From positions 20,001 to 84,000 of the forward strand of contig CACBCU010000003.1 in assembly GCA_902537895.1 (NCBI GenBank): 64,000 bases of DNA, given 5' to 3'. Under the pieces are notes generated by a model. That model saw only the letters and a program-made list of their open reading frames with translations. It was not told the DNA's origin and searched no databases. How positions within the stretch are numbered: position 1 is the stretch's first letter; the number at the start of each line of letters is the position of its first letter. Source of the DNA: an uncultured Pelagibacteraceae bacterium. GTDB taxonomy: Bacteria > Pseudomonadota > Alphaproteobacteria > Pelagibacterales > Pelagibacteraceae. Of the stretch, positions 9,121-18,817 are shown one piece after another. The translations under genes were made by a program, and so were the position numbers.

Positions 9121-10035
9121 ATGAGAATTAATTCAAAAGTGCTGTCCACTATATTTCGTACTAATAAAAATGAAATTAATAAATTTTGCTCACATTTATT
9201 AAAAAAAAAATTAAATTTTTCTTACATTAAAGGTTTAGAGAGAGACAAAGTTTTAATAAAAATTTTAAAAAGAATTACATCTGATCAACAGATTATAGCC
9301 GGAAAAGGAAGAACAAAAAAATGGCAAGATGGGTGGAGAGAAGCTTTAACCTTATATAAAAAATCTAATTCTTTGACACCTAAGTTTTATACTGCAAGAG
9401 AAAACAAATATTTTAGACTTAATGGAGAACTAATAAAAAGTAAAAATTCTAATTTCGAGGTAGGTATGGTAAATTTATTTAGAAATTGGTACTTCAAAAA
9501 ATATTTTGAAAATATTGAAGATATTTATGAATTTGGAGCTGGCACAGGTCATAATATGGTTGAGTTATCAAAAATTTATCCAGACAAAAATTTATATGCT
9601 TCTGATTTTGTACCTACCTCAGTCAATTTATTAAAATTGGTCTCAAAAAAAAAAAAAATGAAAATGAAATGTTTTCAATTTAATATGGTAAAACCAAACA
9701 AGAGATTAAAAATTAAAGAGGGGTCTGCTATATATACTTCAGGTGCTTTAGAACAATTGTCAGGTAAAATTTATGATTTTATAAATTTTACTTTGTCAAA
9801 AAAACCAAATATAGTTATTCATGTTGAACCAGCACCTCAGTTTTATAATACAAAAAAACTTGCAGATTTTACTGCAGATTTTTTTCAGAGAAAGAGAGGA
9901 TATACTGATAATTTATTAGATTACCTAACATTGCTAGAGAGTAAAAAAAAAATTAAGATTATAAAAAAAATGAAGAGTCCATTTGGCAGTTTAATGATTG
10001 AGGGCTACAATTTTATAGCATGGAGACCAAAGTAA
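9121..10035 (+). CDS. Putative sugar O-methyltransferase (paralog of 18814-19734)
   Basis: SAM motif 'IYEFGAGTGHNMVEL'; 'IHVEPAPQFY', 'GSLMIEGYNFIAWRPK'. Confidence 0.8.
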   Translation: MRINSKVLSTIFRTNKNEINKFCSHLLKKKLNFSYIKGLERDKVLIKILKRITSDQQIIAGKGRTKKWQDGWREALTLYKKSNSLTPKFYTARENKYFRLNGELIKSKNSNFEVGMVNLFRNWYFKKYFENIEDIYEFGAGTGHNMVELSKIYPDKNLYASDFVPTSVNLLKLVSKKKKMKMKCFQFNMVKPNKRLKIKEGSAIYTSGALEQLSGKIYDFINFTLSKKPNIVIHVEPAPQFYNTKKLADFTADFFQRKRGYTDNLLDYLTLLESKKKIKIIKKMKSPFGSLMIEGYNFIAWRPK

Positions 10036-10036
10036 A

Positions 10037-10825
10037 TTGAATTTTAATTTAAAAAAAAAAAATGTTTTTATATCAGGTGGGTCGCACGGGATAGGACTTG
10101 CTTGTGCAAAACTTTTTGCAGAATATGGTGCAAATATAATTACTTTTTCTAGAGATAAAAAAAAAATTAAGAACGCAAAAAAAATACTTTCAAATTATAA
10201 AGTAAGAAATTTAGTAGAAGAAGGTGATATTTTGGATCCACTTTTTCCTCAACATTTTGCAAAAAAAACCCTTAAACAATTTAAAAAAATTGATATTTTG
10301 ATCCACAATGTTGGTGGCGGTGGAAGGTGGGGAAATGAAGATTTATTCAAAACTAATGATAAAGTATGGGATGAGGTTTATGAAAAAAATAATAGAGGGG
10401 TAATTATTTTTTCAAAATATTTTTTACCCTCTATGGTAAAAAATAATTGGGGAAGAGTAATTGCAATCGGATCAATATGTGGAATAGAAGCAAGAAAAGA
10501 AGATAGAATTTGGTTTAATGCTGCAAAATCTGCTCAACACGCAATAATTAAATCTTTCTCACACAAGCATGCATTTACAAAAAAAAATATAACTTTTAAC
10601 TCTATATCCCCAGGCCCGATATTAATTAGAAACACAGGATGGGATTTTGAAAAAAAAAAAAATCCGAAAAAATTTAAAAATTTTATTAACTCTAATATTC
10701 CAGTTAACATGATTGGAGTACCAGAAGATGTAGCAAAATTGTGTTTGTTTTTAGCATCTAATAATTCTAATTATATTAATGGTAGCAACATTGTAATTGA
10801 TGGAGGTGTCACCAATGCAATTTAG
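10037..10825 (+). CDS. SDR-family oxidoreductase (TTG start)
   Basis: 'VFISGGSHGIGLACAKLFAE', 'IHNVGGGG', C-terminal 'YINGSNIVIDGGVTNAI'. Confidence 0.9.
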   Translation: MNFNLKKKNVFISGGSHGIGLACAKLFAEYGANIITFSRDKKKIKNAKKILSNYKVRNLVEEGDILDPLFPQHFAKKTLKQFKKIDILIHNVGGGGRWGNEDLFKTNDKVWDEVYEKNNRGVIIFSKYFLPSMVKNNWGRVIAIGSICGIEARKEDRIWFNAAKSAQHAIIKSFSHKHAFTKKNITFNSISPGPILIRNTGWDFEKKKNPKKFKNFINSNIPVNMIGVPEDVAKLCLFLASNNSNYINGSNIVIDGGVTNAI

Positions 10826-10881
10826 AGATACTGAAATTGACAGGTAAAATACTTAACTTTTTGCCTTTAAAATAAAATTAA

Positions 10882-11784
10882 ATGACCCAAGTTCTTAAAA
10901 ATAATCAGGTTGTATTATCTTTGCTAATGCCCGTACATAATGGTGAAAAATATTTACAAGAAACTCTTGAATGCATCTCTAGACAAACATTTAAAAATTT
11001 TGAATTAATAATCCTAGATAATCAATCGAATGATAATTCTCAAAAAATAATAAAATTTTTCCAAAAAAATGATAACAGAGTAAGATATATTCTTGATACC
11101 AAAAAAAGAAATGGAAATGATTGCTGGTATGAATTAATTAAATACTCTAATGGAAAATATTTAATACCTTTAAATGATGATAATTATTTCAATGATAATT
11201 ATTTTGAAATTCTAGTAAATAAAATACAAAAAAAAAATTTAGATATGGTTATTACTAATGGTTGTTACGTTGATGAGAATAAAAAATATAAGGGAAAATT
11301 TTACAAAAAAAAAATGCATTATTTTGGAAAACCAAATATGTTAAGAGTTATAAGATTTTTTTTAAAGGGTGATGTAATGCCATTGATGTTACCTTCAATT
11401 TATTTGTTAAAATCCTATGAAAAGCTACTTCCATTTATAAATCTAAGTTTATTTGAGAATGATGCAGATACGTTGTTTGGAGTTCAAATTTTGTCGAATT
11501 TTGAGATAGATACTCATAATGAGCAGTTATTTTTTTGTAGAGTATATTTAAAACATGAGAGATTTCACGATAACAATTTACCCAATAGTTTTTTTAATGT
11601 TTTTAAAGAAAAAGTTAAACATGATATTAATTTAATAAAATATTTAATTAAAGAAATATTTAAATCTAAATTAAGTATTGTTAGTAAACTTATTTTGATG
11701 ATTTTATTCCCTCTATTAATGATTGTAAAAAGATTTAAAAATAATGTTTTAAAATATATTTCAATGTTTAAAAAATATATATGA
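10882..11784 (+). CDS. Family 2 glycosyltransferase
   Basis: 'LLMPVHNGEKYLQETLECISRQTFKNFELIILDNQSNDNS'. Confidence 0.9.
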   Translation: MTQVLKNNQVVLSLLMPVHNGEKYLQETLECISRQTFKNFELIILDNQSNDNSQKIIKFFQKNDNRVRYILDTKKRNGNDCWYELIKYSNGKYLIPLNDDNYFNDNYFEILVNKIQKKNLDMVITNGCYVDENKKYKGKFYKKKMHYFGKPNMLRVIRFFLKGDVMPLMLPSIYLLKSYEKLLPFINLSLFENDADTLFGVQILSNFEIDTHNEQLFFCRVYLKHERFHDNNLPNSFFNVFKEKVKHDINLIKYLIKEIFKSKLSIVSKLILMILFPLLMIVKRFKNNVLKYISMFKKYI

Positions 11785-12794
11785 GTGATCTAACTGTAGT
11801 TTTAATAAACAAAAATTCTGGTAAATATATAAAGCAAACCTGTTTAAGTGTGCTATCTCAAAATTTTGAAAATTTTAGAGTTTTTGTACTTGATAGTGGA
11901 TCAACTGATGATTCATTGGAAAAAATCAAATCGTTAAAGAATGATAAAATTGAGACTTTTAATCTTAACAAAAATATTAATCACCACGAAGCATATTTGT
12001 ATGGAATTAAAAATGTCAAAACAAAATATATAACTTTTACAACTTCGACTGATGGTTACATTGATAATGAGTGGTTTAGCACAGCTATATCTGAACTTGA
12101 GGCCGATGATAGACTTTCATTCGTATATGCAAATAGCCTTCAGAGAAAAAATAATGAAAGATTAAGTAATATAAACCAAGAATTTTATTTAAATTGTAAA
12201 ATGCCTAGTCATGAAAATTTTTTACCTTTTTACTTGGCAACTAATTATCACATTAATGAATTAAATTGTGTTTGGTCTACAAAAGTAATCAATAACTTAT
12301 TAGATACTCCGGCTGATGCCCTTCATTCTTTTGACCCTCAAAATTTAAATTTTGACTTATTTGAAACTTTAGAGTTTTTAGCAATCAAAAAGGGGTTTCT
12401 TGGTAAATTCATTGATACTATCGCTAATTATGGCCGGGAGCATGAAAAAAGTTTATCAGAAAAGTTTGGTAATATGAATAATATAGCTCAAACTAGAAAA
12501 AAAAAATTTGCAGATCAAAGAAAGTTTATTTTTAAAAACTTAAATAATATAACTTTTAAAGATAGAAACATAAAAGAAATTTCTTATATCAATAAGCCTT
12601 CTTTCATTAATTTTTATTTAACTTATATAGTTTACTTAATTTTTTTTCCTCAATTCAAAAAAGCAAAACCTTTTTACTCTTTGCATTTTCTTTTTAAGAA
12701 ATTTTTTGATTTATCATATAGCAAATTTTGGATAGGTTTTTTAAATGTAATTGTTGAAAAATTAAAAAAAAACAAATTTTATACAAATAAATAA
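11781..12794 (+). CDS. Family 2 glycosyltransferase
   Basis: 'VVLINKNSGKYIKQTCLSVLSQNFENFRVFVLDSGSTDDS'. Confidence 0.88.
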   Translation: MSDLTVVLINKNSGKYIKQTCLSVLSQNFENFRVFVLDSGSTDDSLEKIKSLKNDKIETFNLNKNINHHEAYLYGIKNVKTKYITFTTSTDGYIDNEWFSTAISELEADDRLSFVYANSLQRKNNERLSNINQEFYLNCKMPSHENFLPFYLATNYHINELNCVWSTKVINNLLDTPADALHSFDPQNLNFDLFETLEFLAIKKGFLGKFIDTIANYGREHEKSLSEKFGNMNNIAQTRKKKFADQRKFIFKNLNNITFKDRNIKEISYINKPSFINFYLTYIVYLIFFPQFKKAKPFYSLHFLFKKFFDLSYSKFWIGFLNVIVEKLKKNKFYTNK

Positions 12795-12795
12795 A

Positions 12796-14526
12796 ATGAA
12801 TATTATCCAAGCATATCAATTTTTTTTAAATAATCTCTCAAAAAATGAAAAAACAAAATTAATAGTCCTAACGATTTCATCTTTGTTTTTATCTATACTG
12901 GAGTTTTTTAGCATAATTTTAATTTATCCATTCATACTTAGTTTACAAAATTTGTCTGGTGATCAGATAATTCCTAATGATAAAATTGATGCAATCCGAC
13001 TTTTTTTAAATTACGAATTAGATGATTTTGTAAAACTTTTGTTCATTTTAATAATTGTTTTTTTTATTTTATTTAATATTTTTAACTTAATTCTTCTCTA
13101 TAACTTTTCGTACTTCTGGAGTAAAATAATCGGAAAATTTCAGTATCGTGTTTTTAAATACTATACGGAAATGGAATATTTAAATTTACTTAATATAAAT
13201 AGTGCTTCAATTTTAAAAGATATAATCTTTGAAGTTAAAAGATTTATATCAATGTTTATCTCTCCAATTTCAACAATTTTAAATAAACTTTTTACAATAA
13301 TCATTATGATTTTGGGAGTCACCTATATTGAGCCAAAAATTTCATTTATTATGTTCGGTCTCCTATTTATTTATTATATATCAATCTATAAAATTTTAAA
13401 AAAAGTTGCTAAAAAAAATTCTTTAGGATTATCTGATCAATTTCAAAAAGTAATAAAGAGTGTTGATGAAACAATTAATAACTTTATTTTTTTTAAAATT
13501 TCAAATCTAATAACAAAACAAAGTAAAAAACTATTTAATTTTTCTTCAACACTTAACAGATTAGAGGCAAAAAATGATATCATATCAATATTACCTAAAC
13601 ATTTATTAGAAATAGTTTTTTTTGTATTTGGAATTGTGTTAATTTTTTATTTATTTGATCAAAATATATTTTTTTTATATCTTGCAAAAATTGCACTTAT
13701 TTTTATTGTATTTGTAAAAATTGCTCCGTCTTTTCAACTTGTCTATAGTTTGTTTATTTCAGTAAAAGGCCATTATTCTTCAGCAATCTCTTTAAAAAAA
13801 CCTTTAGACTATAATTTTAATAATTATCATTTGGGTGATAATAAGAACGATGAAAAATTAAATAAAATTAATCATTTAGAAATAAAGAATCTTTCATTTA
13901 GGCATCAAAATTCTCAAAGTAATTTGTTTGAAAATTTTTCGTATAAATTTGAGAAAAATAAAATTTATGCAGTTAAAGGTGAGTCAGGCATTGGTAAGTC
14001 TACATTATTAAATATTATAGCAGGGTTAATTGACAATTATAAAGGTGATATTTTTTTTAATGGCTTAAACTTAAAGACAGTAGATAAAATTAAATGGTAT
14101 AATAAAATTACAATTGTACCTCAGAATATATTTATTAATGAAGATACTTTATTGAATAATGTAATTTTAGATGAAGAAAGGCAAAAAATACCAGATGAGA
14201 TTGATAAAGCAAACGCAGCAATTATTAAATCAGGGTTAACTAATTTTGTAGCAAATCTTGAGTATGGAACTAACACAATTATAAAAAATAATGCCAAACT
14301 AATTTCAGGAGGCGAAAAGCAAAGACTTGCAATTGCAAGAGCAATTTATAAAAATTCAGATATTCTTTTCTTTGATGAACCAGTTAACAATCTAGATGTT
14401 GAAAACATTAATAAATTTAAAAATTTAATTACTGAAATTAAAAAAGATAAAATTATTATAATAATTGCACATCAAAAAGAATTATATAGTTTTTGTGATG
14501 AAATAATTTATATAGGTGGAAAATGA
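12796..14526 (+). CDS. ABC transporter, fused permease/ATPase (oligosaccharide flippase type)
   Basis: N-terminal TM helices; Walker A 'GESGIGKST', signature 'ISGGEKQRLAIARAI', Walker B 'DILFFDEPVNNLD'. Confidence 0.92.
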   Translation: MNIIQAYQFFLNNLSKNEKTKLIVLTISSLFLSILEFFSIILIYPFILSLQNLSGDQIIPNDKIDAIRLFLNYELDDFVKLLFILIIVFFILFNIFNLILLYNFSYFWSKIIGKFQYRVFKYYTEMEYLNLLNINSASILKDIIFEVKRFISMFISPISTILNKLFTIIIMILGVTYIEPKISFIMFGLLFIYYISIYKILKKVAKKNSLGLSDQFQKVIKSVDETINNFIFFKISNLITKQSKKLFNFSSTLNRLEAKNDIISILPKHLLEIVFFVFGIVLIFYLFDQNIFFLYLAKIALIFIVFVKIAPSFQLVYSLFISVKGHYSSAISLKKPLDYNFNNYHLGDNKNDEKLNKINHLEIKNLSFRHQNSQSNLFENFSYKFEKNKIYAVKGESGIGKSTLLNIIAGLIDNYKGDIFFNGLNLKTVDKIKWYNKITIVPQNIFINEDTLLNNVILDEERQKIPDEIDKANAAIIKSGLTNFVANLEYGTNTIIKNNAKLISGGEKQRLAIARAIYKNSDILFFDEPVNNLDVENINKFKNLITEIKKDKIIIIIAHQKELYSFCDEIIYIGGK

Positions 14527-14529
14527 ATT

Positions 14530-15528
14530 ATGGAAAAAAATAAATTATTATCTTTTTTTAGAAATAAAAAAGTAATTGTTACAGGTGGAACAGGTCTAAT
14601 AGGAAGATCCGTTGTAAATAAATTGTGTGATTATGAAGCAAAAGTCACGATAATTTCTTTGGACAAAATTAATGTAGACGATAGAGCACAACATGTTTTT
14701 GGTGATTTAACGGATTTTAATTTTTGTAAAAAAGTTTCTAAAAATCAAGATTATGCACTTCATATGTCAGGTATTAAAGGTTCAGTAAAAGTGACGATTG
14801 AAAAGCCAGCAAGTTTTTTCGTACCTTTATTAATGATGAATACTAACTTCCTAGAAGCCTGTAGACAAAATCTCATAAAAAAACTAGTTTATACTAGTTC
14901 AATCGGCGCTTATTCTAGTAAAGAAATTTTCAAGGAGGAAGATTCAAGTTTTTCTGAACCACCTATGGATATGTTTCCTGGGTGGGCAAAACGTATAGCA
15001 GAGCTACAAATTCAAGCTTATAAAAAACAATATGATTTAAAAGATTATTATATTGTAAGACCCTGCAACGTTTATGGACCTGGTGACAATTTTGATCCTG
15101 AAAATGCAATGGTTATTCCAACATTAATGAATAGGATTTATAATAAAGAAAATCCAGTTGTAATTTGGGGTGATGGATCTTCAATCAGAGATTTTGCATA
15201 TGCAGAAGATGTTGCCGATGGGGTAATTTTAACTTTAATAAATGGAACAGGTAACCAAGAGTTTCTAAATTTAGGAAGCGGAAAGGGATATACAATTAAA
15301 CAATTAGTTGAAAATCTTTCAAAAGTACAAAAATTTAATTATGAATTTGACACTACTAAAAACTCCGGCTTTCCAAGAAGAATAATGAATATAGATAATG
15401 CAAAAAAAATTATTGGATACAACCCAAAAGTTGATTTGGAGGAGGGTCTTAAAAGAACTTGGAATTGGTACATTAACAATAAAAATGAAAATGATTTAAG
15501 ACATAATTACTTTAAAAATGACAGTTAA
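14530..15528 (+). CDS. NAD-dependent epimerase/reductase (GDP-fucose synthase-like)
   Basis: 'VIVTGGTGLIGRSVVNKL', 'YTSSIGAYSS', 'RPCNVYGPGDNFD', 'VIWGDGSSIRDFAYAEDVADG'. Confidence 0.88.
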   Translation: MEKNKLLSFFRNKKVIVTGGTGLIGRSVVNKLCDYEAKVTIISLDKINVDDRAQHVFGDLTDFNFCKKVSKNQDYALHMSGIKGSVKVTIEKPASFFVPLLMMNTNFLEACRQNLIKKLVYTSSIGAYSSKEIFKEEDSSFSEPPMDMFPGWAKRIAELQIQAYKKQYDLKDYYIVRPCNVYGPGDNFDPENAMVIPTLMNRIYNKENPVVIWGDGSSIRDFAYAEDVADGVILTLINGTGNQEFLNLGSGKGYTIKQLVENLSKVQKFNYEFDTTKNSGFPRRIMNIDNAKKIIGYNPKVDLEEGLKRTWNWYINNKNENDLRHNYFKNDS

Positions 15529-16039
15529 AACTTATGATAATTGGATTTTGGAACAAACTACATTAGATGGAGTAGTAAAGATTATACCTACTGTTTTTAA
15601 AGATTTTCGAGGGGAATATATAGAGACTTATAATAAAGATTTTATGGTACAAAATAAAATAGATATAAATTTTTTACAAGACGATATCTCAGTTTCAAAA
15701 AAAAATGTATTAAGGGGCATTCATGGAAATCAAGACACATGGAAGTTAATCTCTTGTTTGCATGGATGCTTTCAGCTCATTGTAGTAAATAATGACAAAA
15801 GTTCTAAACAATATAAAAAATGGGAAAGTTTTGATCTGTCATCAGAAAATAGATTACAAGTTTTGGTACCACCAAAATTTGGTAACGGGCACTTGGTTAT
15901 AACTGAAAAGGCGATTTTTCATTATAAACAAAATACTCAATACAATAGAGAGTCGCAATTTACTATTAAGTGGAACGACCCTGAATTTGGATTTAAATGG
16001 AAAATAAATAATCCTATTCTTTCAGACAGAGATAAATAA
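15518..16039 (+). CDS. RmlC-like cupin sugar epimerase
   Basis: 'FKDFRGEYIETYNKDF', 'FLQDDISVSKKNVLRGIHGNQ', 'LVPPKFGNGHLV'. Confidence 0.85.
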   Translation: MTVKTYDNWILEQTTLDGVVKIIPTVFKDFRGEYIETYNKDFMVQNKIDINFLQDDISVSKKNVLRGIHGNQDTWKLISCLHGCFQLIVVNNDKSSKQYKKWESFDLSSENRLQVLVPPKFGNGHLVITEKAIFHYKQNTQYNRESQFTIKWNDPEFGFKWKINNPILSDRDK

Positions 16040-16041
16040 AT

Positions 16042-16989
16042 ATGCAAAAAATATTAGTCACTGGTGGCTCAGGATTTATTGGAACAAATTATTTAAAATC
16101 AATAGAGGGAAAATTTACCAAAATAAGATCTAATTATTTTCAAAATGATAATTTTTTAAAAGTGAATGGTGTAGACTATATTAAAGCTGATTTAGAAAAT
16201 GTTTCAGATTGTAAAGAGTTATGTGAGGATATCGATATAGTAGTAATGTGTGCAGCAAATACCTCTGGAGCAGCAATTATAGAAAAAACCCCATTAGTCC
16301 ACCTAACACCTAATATAAGAATGAATTTAAATATGCTTGAGGCAGCATATGAATGCGGTGTAAAGAAATTTGTTTTTATTAGTAGTAATACAGTCTATCC
16401 ACATGTTGATTATGCTGTCAAAGAAGGTGACTCAAAATATTCTTTTTTTGAAAAATATCATGTAGTTGGATGGATGAAAAAATTTACTGAGGAGGTTTGT
16501 GAAATTTACTCCAAAAAAATCAAAAAAAAAATGACTACAATAGTGGTAAGGCCTGGTAATTTATATGGCCCCTATGATAAATTTGATATTGAGAAATCGA
16601 AAGTTATTGCCTCACTAATAAGAAAAGTTGTTGAAAAACAAAATCCAATAAATGTCTGGGGCGATGGTAAAGATTTTAAAGATTTTCTTTATATCGATGA
16701 TTTTGTTGAAGGTTTGAATAAAGTTGTATTTGATATAAATAAATTTGAAGTGATTAATTTAGCATCTGGTAAAGGCATTACAATTAAAGAAATATTAAAC
16801 TTAATTATAAAATTAGAAAAGGCAGAAAATTTAGAAGTAGTGTATGATAAATCAAAACCAACAATGATCCCAAAAAGATTAATTAATATTTCTAAAGCAA
16901 AGGAGTTATTAAATTTTAACCCAAAAACTGATATGGAAGATGGTTTACATAAAACTATAAAGTGGTTTAAGGAAAATATAGTTAAATAA
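16042..16989 (+). CDS. NAD-dependent epimerase/reductase (GDP-fucose synthase-like, second copy)
   Basis: 'ILVTGGSGFIGTNYL', 'RPGNLYGPYDKFD', 'NVWGDGKDFKDFLYIDDFVEG'; similar to 14530-15528. Confidence 0.87.
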   Translation: MQKILVTGGSGFIGTNYLKSIEGKFTKIRSNYFQNDNFLKVNGVDYIKADLENVSDCKELCEDIDIVVMCAANTSGAAIIEKTPLVHLTPNIRMNLNMLEAAYECGVKKFVFISSNTVYPHVDYAVKEGDSKYSFFEKYHVVGWMKKFTEEVCEIYSKKIKKKMTTIVVRPGNLYGPYDKFDIEKSKVIASLIRKVVEKQNPINVWGDGKDFKDFLYIDDFVEGLNKVVFDINKFEVINLASGKGITIKEILNLIIKLEKAENLEVVYDKSKPTMIPKRLINISKAKELLNFNPKTDMEDGLHKTIKWFKENIVK

Positions 16990-16990
16990 A

Positions 16991-17995
16991 ATGATAATTT
17001 CGAGGACACCTTTTAGAATATCCTTTTTTGGAGGCGGAACAGACTATCCAGAATGGTATAAACAAAATAAAGGTGCTGTAATCAGCACAACTATAGATAA
17101 ATATTGTTATATTAATTTAAGGTCATTGCCACCATTTTTTGATTACAATTTTCGTTTGCGTTATTTTAAAAAAGAAGAACTTAAAAAAATTTCTGAAATA
17201 AAACATCCCTCAATTAGAGAGTGCTTAAAATTTATGAAATTTAATAACAATGAAAGATTGGAAATTGTTCATAGTGCTGATCTTCCAGCTTTATCAGGCT
17301 TAGGTTCTAGCTCAACATTTACGGTTTCTTTCTTACACTCCCTTCATACTTTAAAAAATGAAAATATTACAAAAAAACAGTTGGCTATGGAAGCAATTCA
17401 TGTTGAGAGGAATTTAATTGGAGAAAAAGTTGGTTCTCAAGATCAAACAGCAGCTGCTTTTGGTGGTCTAAATCATATTGTATTTGAAAATAATGGGAAC
17501 TTAAAAGTAAATAATATTTTCTTTTCCAAAGAGGATACAATCAAGTTAGAGGAAAATTCTATTCTATTATTCACTGGATTACAAAGGAAAGCAAATTTAA
17601 TATCAAAAGATAAAGTGAAAAATATTAAAAGTCGTAAAAATATAAATAGTTTAAATGATATTTCAAAATTAACTGATCAAGCACTAGAGGAAATTTTTTT
17701 TAAAAAAAAAATAGATTTTAAAAAATTTGGTGAAGCTCTTAAAGAGCAGTGGGAATGTAAAAAAAAACTATCCGATAAGGTTTCTAATCATCAAATTAAT
17801 CAGATTTTTTCTGAAGCATATCGCAATGGAGCTTATGGTGGTAAAATCTTAGGTGCAGGCGGTGGTGGCTTTATTTTATTTTTAGTGCCTAAAAACAAAC
17901 AAAAAAAATTCCTTAAAACTTTTTATAAATTTTTGAAAGTTCCATTTAGAGTTGATAACACTGGTAGCCAAATAATTTATTATAGTAAAAATTAA
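16991..17995 (+). CDS. hddA: GHMP kinase, D-glycero-D-manno-heptose 7-phosphate kinase-like
   Basis: 'MIISRTPFRISFFGGGTDYPEWY', 'LPALSGLGSSSTFTVSFLHSL', 'GAYGGKILGAGGGGFILF'. Confidence 0.82.
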   Translation: MIISRTPFRISFFGGGTDYPEWYKQNKGAVISTTIDKYCYINLRSLPPFFDYNFRLRYFKKEELKKISEIKHPSIRECLKFMKFNNNERLEIVHSADLPALSGLGSSSTFTVSFLHSLHTLKNENITKKQLAMEAIHVERNLIGEKVGSQDQTAAAFGGLNHIVFENNGNLKVNNIFFSKEDTIKLEENSILLFTGLQRKANLISKDKVKNIKSRKNINSLNDISKLTDQALEEIFFKKKIDFKKFGEALKEQWECKKKLSDKVSNHQINQIFSEAYRNGAYGGKILGAGGGGFILFLVPKNKQKKFLKTFYKFLKVPFRVDNTGSQIIYYSKN

Positions 17996-18001
17996 ATTTT
18001 T

Positions 18002-18724
18002 ATGAGAGAAATATTAAAAGCAATATACTATATAATAAAACTTCCATATTTTTTTTTCCAGCTAATAATATTTTCTAAATTTAGTATAAAAAAATTGATG
18101 AGAATTAAAATTTTTCCAAAATTATTTGATAATAAAAAAAAAGAACCATTTGATGCTCATTATCTGTACCATACCTCGTGGGCTTCTAGAGTTTTATCTA
18201 AAATGAACCCCAAGATACACTTTGATTTTGCATCTGATTTAAGATTTGTAACAATGCTATCTTCGCACATAAAAATAGTTCAATATAATTTGTCAATACC
18301 CACTGTTAAACTGGATAACTTAGAATTTCGCACAACTAATTTAACAAAAATGGATAATATTAAGAGCAACTCCTTAAATTCTGCTAGTTGTATGCATGTT
18401 GTTGAGCATGTTGGTCTAGGCAGGTATGGTGATGATATTAATCCAGAAGGAGATAAAGACGCAATTAAAGAACTCATCAGAATTTTAGCTCCAGGAGCAA
18501 ATTTATTATTTGTTGTTCCCGTAGGCAAACCTAGAATTTTTTTTAATGCACATAGAGTTTACTCTTATGAAGAAATTTTAAATTATTTTGTAAGTTTTAA
18601 ACTAAAAGAATTTTCTTTAATTGAAGATGATAGTTTTGAGAAAGGTATAATAATTAATGCTGATCCTAACAAAGTAAAAAATAATAAATATGCTTGTGGA
18701 TGTTTTTGGTTTGAAAAAAAATGA
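18002..18724 (+). CDS. DUF268-like protein (methyltransferase-like fold)
   Basis: 'HFDFASDLRFVTMLSSHIKIVQYNLSIP', 'SCMHVVEHVGLGRYGDDINPEGDKDAIKELIRILAPGANLLFVVPVG'. Confidence 0.7.
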   Translation: MREILKAIYYIIKLPYFFFQLIIFSKFSIKKLMRIKIFPKLFDNKKKEPFDAHYLYHTSWASRVLSKMNPKIHFDFASDLRFVTMLSSHIKIVQYNLSIPTVKLDNLEFRTTNLTKMDNIKSNSLNSASCMHVVEHVGLGRYGDDINPEGDKDAIKELIRILAPGANLLFVVPVGKPRIFFNAHRVYSYEEILNYFVSFKLKEFSLIEDDSFEKGIIINADPNKVKNNKYACGCFWFEKK

Positions 18725-18817
18725 TGAAATTATTTTTTAAAAAAACAACTCTATCGAGAATATGGTGCAGGCCATACACTTAATCCTTTAGAAAATTTAA
18801 AAAACCAAGTAAACTAA
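18721..18817 (+). pseudogene. Short degraded gene stub between convergent genes
   Basis: ATG overlaps the DUF268 stop; frame 1 gives MMKLFFKKTTLSRIWCRPYT*. Removing one A from the A7 run at 18739-18745 gives MMKLFFKKQLYREYGAGHTLNPLENLKNQVN*. Confidence 0.35.

Noticed and set aside
16689-17009. Antisense ORFs in the track (16689-17009, 18280-18528, 36910-37146, 48229-48435, 49590-49934, 52890-53237, 55270-55749, 60326-60790 and similar)
   Set aside because: Each lies fully opposite a gene with clear family motifs; low-complexity translations look like shadow ORFs of an AT-rich genome.
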